Assembly: GCA_001029295.1 (NCBI GenBank)
Contig: LDXJ01000051.1
Coordinates: 43,524 to 107,523 of the forward strand
Reading direction: 5' to 3'
DNA length: 64,000 bases
From: Peptococcaceae bacterium CEB3
Lineage (GTDB): Bacteria > Bacillota > Desulfitobacteriia > Desulfitobacteriales > Desulfitobacteriaceae
In this document: positions 15,570 through 22,873 of the stretch, piece after piece
Layout: each line of letters opens with the position of its first letter
Position numbering within the stretch: position 1 is the first letter of the stretch
The notes under the pieces: generated by a model
What the model was told of the DNA's origin: nothing
What the model saw: the letters and a program-made list of their open reading frames with translations, nothing else
Databases searched by the model: none
Translations under genes and position numbers: made by a program

Positions 15570-15983
15570 ATGCCGACTGAAAATTTCACACTTATTGAAA
15601 CCGTCTCAGGCAAGTGGGTGAAAGCCCAAAAGGAAACTGAAAGAGGAACCTTCGCAATCGAGTTATCGGAGAGCATTTTACTCATCATCTACGTTTCCTC
15701 AAGTTGCATGACACTCCATATAAAAGATGAAGATGACATCTATACCTACGTTGGCGATCAAACCTTAAAGAGTTCTCAGTCAAGTACACTGTCGATCTGG
15801 TTACATACTTCCCGCTTTGAGAAAGTACTCCTTAGCAGAGAACAGTTCCCTATAAAAGAGTCCCTGAAGAATGTTCATGACCTCACCGTTCTTCTTACCA
15901 CCAAGCCAGAAAAGGAAAATAACATGAAGATCCTAGCTCTCAGTCGAGACACCGATGTGCGCTCCGAGCCGACGGACCCCTGA
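15570..15983 (+). CDS. Hypothetical protein, rightward
   Basis: 137 residues from an ATG at 15570 with AAAGGGAGG upstream. Mixed beta-rich sequence without membrane spans or recognisable motifs. One of two rightward genes embedded in the leftward operon; its last 51 bases overlap the leftward coiled-coil gene. The orientation suggests a later-acquired accessory (defence-like) cargo. Function unknown. Confidence 0.55.
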   Translation: MPTENFTLIETVSGKWVKAQKETERGTFAIELSESILLIIYVSSSCMTLHIKDEDDIYTYVGDQTLKSSQSSTLSIWLHTSRFEKVLLSREQFPIKESLKNVHDLTVLLTTKPEKENNMKILALSRDTDVRSEPTDP

Positions 15984-16163
15984 GCTGAGATGTTCAATCC
16001 TGTACGATAAAATCTCCGGGTCAAACCTCTTGTGGTCACGGAGCATGATTGATACACATCCCTGTACTTCCTCTAATGTCCTCTCTAGCTGTGACACTCT
16101 GGTCTCAAGCTCCAAAACTTTGGTCTCTGAATCTACAACGCGATTTTCCAATGTCTGCACCAC
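15933..16163 (-). CDS. Coiled-coil hypothetical protein (76 aa)
   Basis: 76 residues. Regular heptads (V-L-E-L-E-T-R-V-S-Q-L-E-R-T-L) over residues 5-35 form a convincing coiled coil. GTG start at 16163 or TTG at 16154, behind AGAAGGTGG. Converges with, and overlaps, the rightward gene at 15570. Confidence 0.5.
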   Translation of the reverse strand: MVQTLENRVVDSETKVLELETRVSQLERTLEEVQGCVSIMLRDHKRFDPEILSYRIEHLSSGVRRLGAHIGVSTES

Positions 16164-16252
16164 CTTCTAAAAATTTTCCAGCTGAATCTGTCCAGATCTA
16201 CCAAGATAAAAACTTACACTACAGGAAAAACAGCACGAAGGGAACTGATACT

Positions 16253-16861
16253 ATGCACATTGACACCTGGAGGATGCTTACCCAACTACTCTGGGTCATG
16301 GTTCCAATCCTCATCGTCGGGACTCTCATAACCCTGGCCGGTGAGGCTTGGAGAGCACTTCTTCGCAAGATATCCGGGAGATCAGTTGCCCGGCGTCCGA
16401 GGAGAACCACACTTGCACAAACATACCGCCCTTTACCTAAACTCAAAAAAGGTAATTTCAGCATTCACGACATTGACCGTATGTCCGGAGAGGAATTTGA
16501 GCAGTTTGTTGAGAGATTGTTTTTGGTGCTGGAGAAGGAGAACATAATTAAAACAGAACTCACGCCACCTTCCGGGGACCAGGGCTGCGATGTAATAATC
16601 CACTACCACGACGGTGGCCGACTAGGTATCCAATGTAAGCGGCACTCACAAAACGTCACTAATACGGCGGTTCAGAACATTGTCACTGCCCGTGCCATCT
16701 ATGGCTTGACCATGCTGATGGTATTCACAAATAGCTTTTATACCGACGGTGCCAAAGATGCCGCCCGAATGAACCACGTGGAGCTTGTGGACAGGACAAT
16801 TCTCATCAACATGATCCGGAACTACAACAGGGCCATGGTTCAAACTCCAGCCCGAAACTAA
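16253..16861 (+). CDS. Membrane-anchored Mrr-type restriction endonuclease
   Basis: 202 residues from the ATG at 16253 (GAAGGGA upstream). A membrane helix (about 10-30) precedes an Mrr_cat nuclease domain: M-S-G-E-E-F-E, then G-D-Q-G-C-D-V-I and I-Q-C-K-R give the PD-(D/E)xK core D...QxK. This layout (one TM plus Mrr domain) occurs in DNA-targeting defence or phage exclusion proteins. Its 3' end is duplicated downstream at about 17303. Target specificity unknown. Confidence 0.8.
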   Translation: MHIDTWRMLTQLLWVMVPILIVGTLITLAGEAWRALLRKISGRSVARRPRRTTLAQTYRPLPKLKKGNFSIHDIDRMSGEEFEQFVERLFLVLEKENIIKTELTPPSGDQGCDVIIHYHDGGRLGIQCKRHSQNVTNTAVQNIVTARAIYGLTMLMVFTNSFYTDGAKDAARMNHVELVDRTILINMIRNYNRAMVQTPARN

Positions 16862-17196
16862 CTCTGCTCAGTCTCCCGCAATTTCGCTCGCACTAGGTCG
16901 CGAAGCGTTTCAGTATGCTCGACAAAAGTTAAAATCTCGCTCAACCCCATGGAGCTGGTCTCTACTTTCTCCGGCTGATTCCAAGATGCATTCGGACAAT
17001 CCGCCACATATAAAACCACAAAGAACGCGCCGCAATCAATGTAAGCCTTGTGTACCGTCTCTATGAACAACTTGTCTACGTAGTCTGTCGTGACTAATTT
17101 TTTGACAAATACCAGTCTACGGCTCGGACCTGCTTCCAACGTCTTTTCCACGCTCACTCGCAAAACTTCCGGTAACTCACGAACATCAACCGCCAT
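16858..17196 (-). CDS. Hypothetical protein, tandem paralogue A
   Basis: 112 residues from the ATG at 17196 (AAGGGGGAATA upstream). Mixed alpha/beta with the core K-A-Y-I-D-C-G-x-F-F and the end R-A-K-L-R-E-T-E-Q-S. Paralogue of the protein encoded at 17344-17679, with similar leader sequence. Converges on the Mrr-like gene with a 4-bp overlap. No family recognised. Confidence 0.65.
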   Translation of the reverse strand: MAVDVRELPEVLRVSVEKTLEAGPSRRLVFVKKLVTTDYVDKLFIETVHKAYIDCGAFFVVLYVADCPNASWNQPEKVETSSMGLSEILTFVEHTETLRDLVRAKLRETEQS

Positions 17197-17221
17197 CCGT
17201 ATATTCCCCCTTCTTCCTGTC

Positions 17222-17299
17222 TTAAGCACTACCCATTGGACAAGCAGCCCTCAGCGACGTATCCTTATCTTCGGCTTTGTCAACTAATATCTGCGCGAG
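17222..17299 (-). pseudogene. 3' fragment of the 18072-type small gene
   Basis: Encodes L-A-Q-I-L-V-D-K-A-E-D and L-R-A-A, then a stop, matching the C-terminal half of the 55-aa protein encoded at 18072. It is preceded in frame by a TAG. A remnant left by the tandem duplication described in the findings. Confidence 0.6.
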
Positions 17300-17302
17300 C
17301 TA

Positions 17303-17345
17303 TGCAACTACAACAAGGCCATAGGTCAAACCGCAACCCGAAGCT
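17303..17345 (+). pseudogene. 3' fragment of the Mrr-like gene
   Basis: Encodes N-Y-N-K-A-I-G-Q-T-A-T-R-S then TAG, against N-Y-N-R-A-M-V-Q-T-P-A-R-N at the end of the Mrr-like protein. The adjoining bases also match, so this is the duplicated tail of that gene. Confidence 0.6.
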
Positions 17346-17679
17346 AGCTCTGTTCAGTCTCGCGTAATTTCGCTCCGACAAGATTGCGAATCGTTTCAGA
17401 TTGCTCAACAAGAGCTAAGATGTCGCTCGACCAGACGGTGTAGGTTTCGACGTTCTCTCCCCGCTTCCAAGACGCACTGCGACAATCCACCACATACGAG
17501 ACCATAAAGAATCCGCCGCAATCAATGTAAGCTTTCCATTCCGTCTTCAGCGACTCGTCGATAAATGGTACCGCGATTGATTTACTGACAAAGAGTAGTC
17601 TATGACTTGAACTTAGTCCCAATATCTCTTTAACACTCACCTGTAAAACCTCGGGTGCCTCTTTAAGATCAATCTTCAT
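17344..17679 (-). CDS. Hypothetical protein, tandem paralogue B
   Basis: 111 residues; ATG at 17679 behind GAGGGGGAATA. Shares the K-A-Y-I-D-C-G-G-F-F core and the identical ending R-E-T-E-Q-S with the protein encoded at 16858, at roughly half identity overall. The divergence shows the duplication is old and both copies were kept. Function unknown. Confidence 0.65.
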   Translation of the reverse strand: MKIDLKEAPEVLQVSVKEILGLSSSHRLLFVSKSIAVPFIDESLKTEWKAYIDCGGFFMVSYVVDCRSASWKRGENVETYTVWSSDILALVEQSETIRNLVGAKLRETEQS

Positions 17680-17737
17680 CCCTGTATTCCCCCTCTCCAG
17701 TGGAGATATTTTCCAGAATGTGCTACACTGTCATCAA

Positions 17738-18055
17738 TTACTCGCTTGCCCAGCTCCCATACACGAATAAGAGCGTCGTGACGATATCTTGTGCATCCAG
17801 ACTCCTAGGCTTTATGTCCCAGCCTCTGTCGTATCTGGCGTACCATAGGCCATCTTTTTTAATCTCAAGCTTTGATATTCTCCCGCCATCGATGCCTACC
17901 TTGGACGGCTTGTCGTAAACCTTGCAGCAGTACTCATAGCCACAGCTGCTTCCTCTGACCCAACCGGCCCGACGCCTGAAAAGTCTAGGAAACAATGATG
18001 CCACCCATCCACCCAGCACTGATGTCAGTTGATTTCTACCTATTGCCTGATTCAT
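17738..18055 (-). CDS. Hypothetical protein (DUF7678-like)
   Basis: 105 residues from the ATG at 18055 with GGAGGTGAAACC upstream. The C-terminal half has Y-D-K-P-S-x-x-G-I-D-G-G-R-I-S-K-L and Y-D-R-G-W-D-I-K-P, the pattern of a small phage/element family I recall as DUF7678. The basic N-terminus may bind nucleic acid. Role unknown. Confidence 0.65.
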   Translation of the reverse strand: MNQAIGRNQLTSVLGGWVASLFPRLFRRRAGWVRGSSCGYEYCCKVYDKPSKVGIDGGRISKLEIKKDGLWYARYDRGWDIKPRSLDAQDIVTTLLFVYGSWASE

Positions 18056-18071
18056 GGTTTCACCTCCTGTC

Positions 18072-18239
18072 CTAAGCACTAACTATTTCACGGGCAGCCC
18101 TCAACGTTGTATCCTCGCCCTTCTCGACTAGTACCTGCGCCATTATCCTAGCGTACACAACCTTTAGCTCACTTTGTTTTGATTCGTCCAGCTGCTCCCA
18201 ATTACTCCGGATCTTTACCTTTGCAAGCCCCAATTGCAT
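18072..18239 (-). CDS. Small helical hypothetical protein (55 aa)
   Basis: 55 residues, ATG with AAGGTGA 8 bases upstream. Contains K-I-R-S-N-W-E-Q-L and V-Y-A-R-I-M-A-Q-V-L-V-E-K. A related protein is encoded at 20752-20952 and a broken copy at 17222-17299, so the family is present three times in this element. No function known. Confidence 0.65.
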   Translation of the reverse strand: MQLGLAKVKIRSNWEQLDESKQSELKVVYARIMAQVLVEKGEDTTLRAAREIVSA

Positions 18240-18275
18240 TAGATCGTCACCTTACCTCTCTTTGGAGGCCCGAAC

Positions 18276-18515
18276 TCATGTCCTGGTTAACCGAAGTATC
18301 TTATCCCTCCAAGACACGGACTTGCTACCAGAAATGGCTTTCTCATGGTACAGGATCGCAACACTGTAGGGTTGCTCATAGCCATCCGTCTGATAGTCGA
18401 GCTGTTTGAGCTCAATGTTCCCTTGCGACAGAAACAGGTTTGTTCGGTGTTCCAGTTCCTTCGTGCTTTCCGCCGCAATGATTTTTATCCGAGTGACTGA
18501 CACTGTCGCAACCAT
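18276..18515 (-). CDS. Cse60-like small protein
   Basis: 79 residues. The pattern E-L-E-x-R-x-N-x-F-L, then L-D-Y-Q and Y-S-V-A-I-L-Y-H-E resembles the small Cse60 sporulation/phage family. The ATG lies close to GGGAG, so a GTG four codons in is an alternative start. Second gene of the leftward early operon. Confidence 0.55.
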   Translation of the reverse strand: MVATVSVTRIKIIAAESTKELEHRTNLFLSQGNIELKQLDYQTDGYEQPYSVAILYHEKAISGSKSVSWRDKILRLTRT

Positions 18516-18519
18516 CTCC

Positions 18520-18756
18520 CTATCCAGCTTTGACTGTTGGGTCCATGTGCATCTCCTGCGAGTCTGTAACCAAAAAAATTTCGCTTACAGATCCCCTCAC
18601 TATCTCAGCCAATCGAAGAGCCAAATCTACACGAACACTTTTGATCTTGCCCCTCTCTATTTTGTTGTAAATAGTACGGTCGATATCGGCCATGGCTGCA
18701 ACTTGACCTTGTGTCAACCCAGCTCTTTTCCTAGCACTATAGAGTTTCTCCCGCAT
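18520..18756 (-). CDS. XRE-family HTH regulator (Cro-like)
   Basis: 78 residues with a standard HTH_3 fold: L-T-Q-G-Q-V-A-A-M-A-D-I-D-R-T-I-Y-N-K-I-E-R-G. AGGTGAGGAAAG precedes the ATG. First gene leftward from a strong promoter and divergent from a second XRE regulator, the classic cro/cI arrangement. Expected to repress the divergent gene and promote the replicative state. Confidence 0.85.
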   Translation of the reverse strand: MREKLYSARKRAGLTQGQVAAMADIDRTIYNKIERGKIKSVRVDLALRLAEIVRGSVSEIFLVTDSQEMHMDPTVKAG

Positions 18757-18801
18757 CTTTCCTCACCTCATCTCTTAAATGTATGTGAACCTGTTACACT
18801 T

Positions 18802-18830
18802 AGTATATGTGCAAGTAGAGCGCATGTCAA
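18802..18830 (-). promoter_or_regulatory. Consensus promoter of the leftward early operon
   Basis: TTGACA (18825-18830), 17 bases, TATACT (18802-18807) on the minus strand, the strongest promoter in the element. It lies in the intergenic switch between the two XRE regulators. A TTCGC...GCGAA dyad sits nearby at about 18838-18854 and may be an operator. Confidence 0.8.
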
Positions 18831-18908
18831 CTTTAATTTCGCTATTTTTGCGAATATGTTGATGATCTGCTCATAATGGGATACTCTATCAAGGAAGGAG
18901 TGTGCAGA

Positions 18909-19277
18909 ATGAACACATTAGGGGATCGACTCAGGAAACTAAGGCAGGAACACGAAAGCAGTCCTCGCCAAGAAGATGTTGCGGTCTCCATAGGGTATTC
19001 CAGAGCAACCTACGCAAATTGGGAGCTAGGCCGGGGAGAACCAGATCATGACGCTTTACGGGCCTTGGCTAGATACTACCGGTGTACCACAGACTACCTT
19101 CTTGGCCTTACTGATCGGCCCCGGCTAGAGTCACCCTCACAAGAAATTGAGGATGACTCAAACATTACCCTAGCGGCCAACAACGAAGACGGATACGGGA
19201 ATGCACCGTCCCCGGAACTGAGGCAGTTTATCAGAAACATTATCCAAGACGAACTCAAAAAGCGCGAAAAAAAATAG
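18909..19277 (+). CDS. XRE-family repressor (CI-like)
   Basis: 122 residues from the ATG at 18909 (AAGGAAGGAG upstream). N-terminal HTH (Q-E-D-V-A-V-S-I-G-Y-S-R-A-T-Y-A-N-W-E-L-G-R-G-E-P), then the T-T-D-Y-L-L-G-L-T-D linker typical of these repressors and a charged helical C-terminus (F-I-R-N-I-I-Q-D-E-L-K-K). Likely maintains the integrated state. A C-terminal copy exists at 19706-19903. An ImmA-like protein encoded just downstream would be its anti-repressor protease. Confidence 0.85.
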   Translation: MNTLGDRLRKLRQEHESSPRQEDVAVSIGYSRATYANWELGRGEPDHDALRALARYYRCTTDYLLGLTDRPRLESPSQEIEDDSNITLAANNEDGYGNAPSPELRQFIRNIIQDELKKREKK

Positions 19278-19324
19278 GGCCAGGCCCTACTGAAGAATAA
19301 CGAAAAAGAAAGGGAAATACAGAG

Positions 19325-19702
19325 ATGACAAATGAAGAGTTTCAGGTGCTTGTTCTCGAAAAACTGTCCTTACTCGACACAGACGTAAAAAAGCTCGAGA
19401 CTACTCAAACTCAATTCGGCTCACAATTGCAAGACGTTAAGGAAAACCAGAATCGCTTTGCCAGTGATCTCCAAGACGTCAAGGAAAACCAGAATCGCTT
19501 TGCCAGTGATCTCCAAGACGTCAAGGAAAGACTCATTCGGATCGAGCATGACCACGGTAAAACGCTCACTGCTCTCTTGGACGGATGGAAACTCCACGAC
19601 GAGAAGATTGACCGAATTCTTCTCCGCCTAGATTCCGTGGAGGAAAAACTAGAAAGACACGACATTCAGATCTCCGTCTTGGATCGTCGCGCCACCCGTT
19701 GA
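19325..19702 (+). CDS. Coiled-coil protein with 14-aa tandem repeat
   Basis: 125 residues. Two nearly identical 42-base units encode D-V-K-E-N-Q-N-R-F-A-S-D-L-Q twice, and a further partial unit occurs on each side. The whole protein is a coiled coil. Related to the product of 20496. Sits in the repressor transcript. Function unknown. Confidence 0.7.
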   Translation: MTNEEFQVLVLEKLSLLDTDVKKLETTQTQFGSQLQDVKENQNRFASDLQDVKENQNRFASDLQDVKERLIRIEHDHGKTLTALLDGWKLHDEKIDRILLRLDSVEEKLERHDIQISVLDRRATR

Positions 19703-19705
19703 AGC

Positions 19706-19903
19706 TATATTGCGACAGACTACCTTTTTGGCCTTACCAACCAGCCCTGGCCACAGTCATCTCCACAACAAAGCGAAGACAACTCCGACATGACCCTAGC
19801 AGCCAACAACGAGGACGGTTATGGGGCCGAGCCCTCCCCGGAACTTCGGGAGTTCATTAGGAACATCATTCGAGACGAACTCAAAAAGCGCGAAAAAGAA
19901 TAG
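19706..19903 (+). pseudogene. C-terminal duplicate of the XRE repressor
   Basis: Encodes T-D-Y-L-F-G-L-T-N, D-M-T-L-A-A-N-N-E-D-G-Y-G and F-I-R-N-I-I-R-D-E-L-K-K-R-E-K-E, matching residues from about 58 to the end of the repressor at 18909. It has no HTH and no start with a ribosome site. It begins right after the stop of the coiled-coil gene. A relic of duplication of the repressor/coiled-coil unit. Confidence 0.75.
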
Positions 19904-19919
19904 CACTCAGTTCTAACTG

Positions 19920-20471
19920 ATGTACTTTTATTCGCAGCATTGGCTTGAGCAAGGTGACGGTTTCAGTATGCAAGAACTTTTGGATATAGTCGACCGCGAA
20001 GGAATTTCACTTCGCTACGACGATCTCTCGCGTTTACCAGAGAACATAAACGGCCTTTACATGTACGAAAGGCGAATCGGCCCTCTGATAGTCTTAGACA
20101 GAGAGCTAGACCGATACCGACGATTACATCGATGCGTGTTGGCAGAGGAAATCGGGCATTACTACACAAGTCCCCGGACCAACCTGCTCCTCTCATACTC
20201 CTCCTACGCTCTCCAGGTCCTGGAAGGTCAATCTGAAAGACGCGCGATGCAATGGGGTACCGACTTCCTCATTCCTGACGCAGAACTCATCAAGGCGTTA
20301 TCTGAGGGTTGCAGGAGCTGTTTTGAATTGGCCGAATACTTCGATGTTACGGAATCATTCATGTATCATAAACTTGGATTCTTGAAAATGTGCTTCCGGC
20401 GTACGGGTCTGAAGATAAGAGGACGCGATCTGTTTGACATGGAGCTGCAACCGTGCCATATTAACTTGTGA
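19920..20471 (+). CDS. ImmA/IrrE-type metallopeptidase (variant active site)
   Basis: 183 residues. The core L-A-E-E-I-G-H-Y-Y aligns with the ImmA LAHExGH motif, with the first zinc His replaced by Glu, a variant seen in other members. Followed by R-R-A-M-Q-W-G-T-D-F-L-I-P and a C-terminal winged-helix-like part (E-L-A-E-Y-F-D-V-T). ImmA cleaves the cognate XRE repressor and triggers excision; here it would act on the repressor encoded at 18909. Activity with the altered motif is uncertain. Confidence 0.8.
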   Translation: MYFYSQHWLEQGDGFSMQELLDIVDREGISLRYDDLSRLPENINGLYMYERRIGPLIVLDRELDRYRRLHRCVLAEEIGHYYTSPRTNLLLSYSSYALQVLEGQSERRAMQWGTDFLIPDAELIKALSEGCRSCFELAEYFDVTESFMYHKLGFLKMCFRRTGLKIRGRDLFDMELQPCHINL

Positions 20472-20495
20472 TGTAAGTAAAGGAGGAGAGGACCG

Positions 20496-20804
20496 ATGAC
20501 AGACGAACAATTCCAAGAGTTTGTTATGACCGCACTAAAGGACCTCAAGGCGGGCCAAGATAGGGTTGAATCAGGGCTGCAAAGCGTAAAAGCAACCCAG
20601 ACCGAGTTCGGATCGAGCCTACAGGGTGTTAAAACAAGTCAAATTCGCATGGAAAACGAGCTAGGACAGAAGGTAACGGCTCTATTTGACGCGCGGGAAG
20701 TCCAAGAGGAGTACAACAATAGGATATTTGTAACGTTGGAACGTCTTGAGGCTAAGATAGACGTCCTCCAAATGGAGACGGCCCATATCCGTCGGGTGAA
20801 GTAG
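20496..20804 (+). CDS. Coiled-coil protein, paralogue of the 19325 product
   Basis: 102 residues, ATG behind AAAGGAGGAGAGG. Starts M-T-D-E-Q-F-Q like its paralogue (M-T-N-E-E-F-Q) and shares Q-T-E-F-G-S and the L-E-x-K-I-D pattern. All helical with heptads. Last gene of the rightward repressor group before the recombinase. Function unknown. Confidence 0.65.
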   Translation: MTDEQFQEFVMTALKDLKAGQDRVESGLQSVKATQTEFGSSLQGVKTSQIRMENELGQKVTALFDAREVQEEYNNRIFVTLERLEAKIDVLQMETAHIRRVK

Positions 20805-20952
20805 ACCCACCTGGACAGCTGGCCACGTCATTTGCCTTTTTAACCAGAACCTGCGTGAGTAGCCGCGCATAAAACCGACGTAGTTGCTCCTGCTCTCTCT
20901 GTGTAAGACGCTCCCAATTGCTCCTAATGCTCACTTTGGCCGGTGCTATCAA
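20752..20952 (-). pseudogene. Diverged copy of the 18072-type small protein
   Basis: A leftward frame from TTG at 20952 (GGTGAGG upstream) encodes K-V-S-I-R-S-N-W-E-R-L and F-Y-A-R-L-L-T-Q-V-L-V-K-K, clearly related to the 55-aa protein encoded at 18072. The remainder is unrelated and runs antisense into the coiled-coil gene. Probably truncated at its 3' end. Confidence 0.55.
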
Positions 20953-20960
20953 GTACCTCA

Positions 20961-20987
20961 CCCCCACTCTAAATCTATGCGTGGGGG
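20961..20987 (+). terminator. Hairpin terminator before the recombinase gene
   Basis: Stem CCCCCAC/GTGGGGG with a 13-base loop, followed by CTTATTTAT. Would end transcription of the repressor group and isolate the recombinase gene. Confidence 0.5.
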
Positions 20988-21038
20988 CTTATTTATCAGG
21001 CTTATCTGGCGTAAATATGTTATCGGGAGAGTGACACC

Positions 21039-22583
21039 GTGATAGTAGCAATTTACGCTCGTGTATCTACGGACCAACAGGCTGAGAAAGGCTACAGTCT
21101 CCAAACACAACTTGAGGCATGCCGGCGAAAGGCGGGGGAACTTCCTCCTGCAATCTCTGTGGAAGAGTATGTGGACGATGGCTACTCCGGCGCTTACCTC
21201 GACCGGCCCGCCTTAGAACGACTGAGGGAAGGCTTGCGCTCTAAACGGTTTGGGGCAGTAATTGTTTATGACCCTGACCGGCTGGCCCGGAACCTGACAC
21301 ACCAGCTGATCCTAACTGACGAAGTGGAAGACAATGAAGCCCAGTTGCTCTTTGTGAATTTTGACTGGCAGAATACGCCTGAAGGCAAGCTGTTTTACTC
21401 CATCCGCGGGGCCGTGAGCGCTTATGAACGCGAGAAAATTAGAGAGCGCTCCCAAAGGGGAAAGCGAGGCAAGGCCCTGGCCGGCAAGGTCGTACGCAAT
21501 AACCATCCGTACGGCTACAATTGGGACCCGACAAACTCCATATATACGATTAGCCCGGAGGAAGCTGACATGATTAGGCAGATATTTGCATGGGTGGTCG
21601 ATGAGCACATGTCGATGCGGTCCATAGCCCGACGCTTGGCGGAGTTGCAGTATCCTACTCGCACGGACCGAAACTCATGGAATATCGGGACAGTTCATGA
21701 CATTGTCACCCGCGAGACCTACGCTGGCACTCACTGGGTGAATAAAGAGTACAAGACTAAAGTTGCACAACACAAGTTTGCCCGCGGTGTGCGAGACGTG
21801 TCTGAGTGGATACCTGTCTCTGTCCCTGCTATAGTCTCTAGAGAGACATGGGAGGCAGCGCAGCGTGAGCTCAAGCGACATAAACGGGTTACTAGGAGAC
21901 CTCAGCGGTACCCATACATCTGCCGAGGGCTAGTGGTTTGTGCTCTCTGTGGTGGGCACATGAGGGCTATGACGTGTGGTACTGGCAGTAGACCATACTA
22001 CGTGTGCAAAACTGGCCGCGCAATCAGTGGCAAGAGCAGCACGGGCGGAGACGTAAAATGTCCTGCCAGGCAAATCCCAGCGCAGGATCTAGATCACCAT
22101 GTTTGGATGTACATCTCCGGCCTCCTGCAGCATCCTGAGACGGTAGCCGAAGAACTGGCTAGGACAGGTGGTCCTGGACAGCAGCGCACCACTAGGCAAG
22201 CTCTGGAGCGTCTGCAGACCCGAGAAACTAAGCTGAACGCTGAAAGGGACAAGGTAACTCTCCTCTTTCGGCAGGAACTGATCGACCTCTCCACGGCCGA
22301 GAGACAACTAACCGACATAAAGCAGTCTCTGAGTGATGTCAGAGCCGCGAGACAGCGGATCGAAGCAGAACTCGAAACAACCATGGCTCCTCGTGACAAT
22401 GATGCACTGCGTGCTAAGCTCCAGTCGCTCTTGGACATGGCCGACACAGCGGACCCTAATATGCAACGGCAAGTGATCGTTAGTGTTGTAAGACAAATAA
22501 AAGCCCAGAGGACGGATCTCGGCAAGGCTAGTGCAATCTCTGGCCCGGAAATTGAGGTCGATATCACTTTTGCCCTTACTTGA
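21039..22583 (+). CDS. Large serine recombinase (integrase of the element)
   Basis: 514 residues, GTG start. N-terminal resolvase domain with catalytic Ser10 in Y-A-R-V-S-T-D-Q-Q, D-G-Y-S-G and D-R-L-A-R-N. Then the recombinase domain, a zinc ribbon (C-A-L-C-G-G ... C ... C, about 300-345) and a coiled coil (about 385-460). Catalyses attP x attB integration and, with a directionality factor, excision. It lies beside the junction with the split mntH gene, as expected for an integrase next to its att site. Terminator and toxin genes follow. Confidence 0.95.
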   Translation: MIVAIYARVSTDQQAEKGYSLQTQLEACRRKAGELPPAISVEEYVDDGYSGAYLDRPALERLREGLRSKRFGAVIVYDPDRLARNLTHQLILTDEVEDNEAQLLFVNFDWQNTPEGKLFYSIRGAVSAYEREKIRERSQRGKRGKALAGKVVRNNHPYGYNWDPTNSIYTISPEEADMIRQIFAWVVDEHMSMRSIARRLAELQYPTRTDRNSWNIGTVHDIVTRETYAGTHWVNKEYKTKVAQHKFARGVRDVSEWIPVSVPAIVSRETWEAAQRELKRHKRVTRRPQRYPYICRGLVVCALCGGHMRAMTCGTGSRPYYVCKTGRAISGKSSTGGDVKCPARQIPAQDLDHHVWMYISGLLQHPETVAEELARTGGPGQQRTTRQALERLQTRETKLNAERDKVTLLFRQELIDLSTAERQLTDIKQSLSDVRAARQRIEAELETTMAPRDNDALRAKLQSLLDMADTADPNMQRQVIVSVVRQIKAQRTDLGKASAISGPEIEVDITFALT

Positions 22584-22609
22584 GATCGGCGACGCATTGG
22601 TGGTATAAT
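22580..22609 (+). promoter_or_regulatory. Promoter of the antitoxin RNA
   Basis: TTGAGA (22580-22585), 18 bases, TATAAT (22604-22609), overlapping the recombinase stop codon. Predicted start near 22616. No credible protein-coding frame follows, which fits a non-coding transcript. Confidence 0.7.
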
Positions 22610-22615
22610 AGGCCT

Positions 22616-22740
22616 GTTAAAGGCATAAATAAATACCGGGACGCTGGAAACATCCCGGTAGCACAACTCACAGCCGTCAATGGGCGGCAAAACGGGGAAA
22701 AGCAAAGTAGCCATTGCTTGTGGGGCAGGCTACTTTTGCT
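22616..22740 (+). ncRNA. Type I antitoxin RNA (RatA-like position)
   Basis: Rightward RNA from the promoter at 22580 to a hairpin terminator at 22702-22739. It includes an 8-bp perfect stem TACCGGGA/TCCCGGTA (22634-22660) and smaller hairpins. Its 3' part is antisense to the 3' end of the toxin mRNA, the geometry of txpA/RatA and bsr systems in Bacillus. Ends are predicted, not measured. Confidence 0.65.
22702..22739. terminator. Shared bidirectional terminator of the toxin/antitoxin pair
   Basis: Stem GCAAAGTAGCC/GGCTACTTTTGC with a 15-base loop. It is T-rich on both strands (CTTTTGCTT rightward, CTTTGCTTTTC leftward), so it can end both the antitoxin RNA and the toxin mRNA. The toxin stop codon lies inside it. 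Confidence 0.7.
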
Positions 22741-22810
22741 TATGTCTGAGTATCAGCACAACCAAAGTTGCGAAGGCAATCATTAGTGATAGTGATTGAT
22801 ACACGCTCAA
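22730..22810 (-). CDS. Type I toxin, TxpA/Bsr (Hol-Tox) like membrane peptide
   Basis: 26 residues from a TTG at 22810 with a strong AAAGGGGGTGATG ribosome site. Sequence starts M-S-V-Y-Q-S-L-S-L-M-I-A-F and ends with a basic tail (R-H-K-Q-K). This Y-Q-S-L-S-L-M-I-A-F core is the hallmark of the putative holin-like toxin family. Such peptides depolarise the membrane when the antisense RNA is lost, so the pair would kill cells that lose the element. Confidence 0.85.
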   Translation of the reverse strand: MSVYQSLSLMIAFATLVVLILRHKQK

Positions 22811-22873
22811 GGCATCACCCCCTTTCCAGGGGATTAGCCGCCCACCCCGACCCCTATTGAGTTGTACAGACGC

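Noticed and set aside
18406..18876. 156-codon rightward frame across the regulator switch
   Set aside because: Antisense to the Cro-like and Cse60-like genes and crosses the consensus promoter; no ribosome site.
19432..19520. CRISPR-like direct repeats
   Set aside because: Only two 42-base units with no spacers; they are in-frame coiled-coil repeats in a protein gene.
22616..22740. Possible riboswitch before mntH
   Set aside because: The hairpins do not fit the c-di-GMP, fluoride or yybP-ykoY manganese classes, and a terminator plus the att junction separate it from the transporter.
22580..22786. 68-codon rightward frame after the recombinase
   Set aside because: It lies across the promoter, hairpins and terminator of the antitoxin RNA and the antisense of the toxin; composition is not protein-like.
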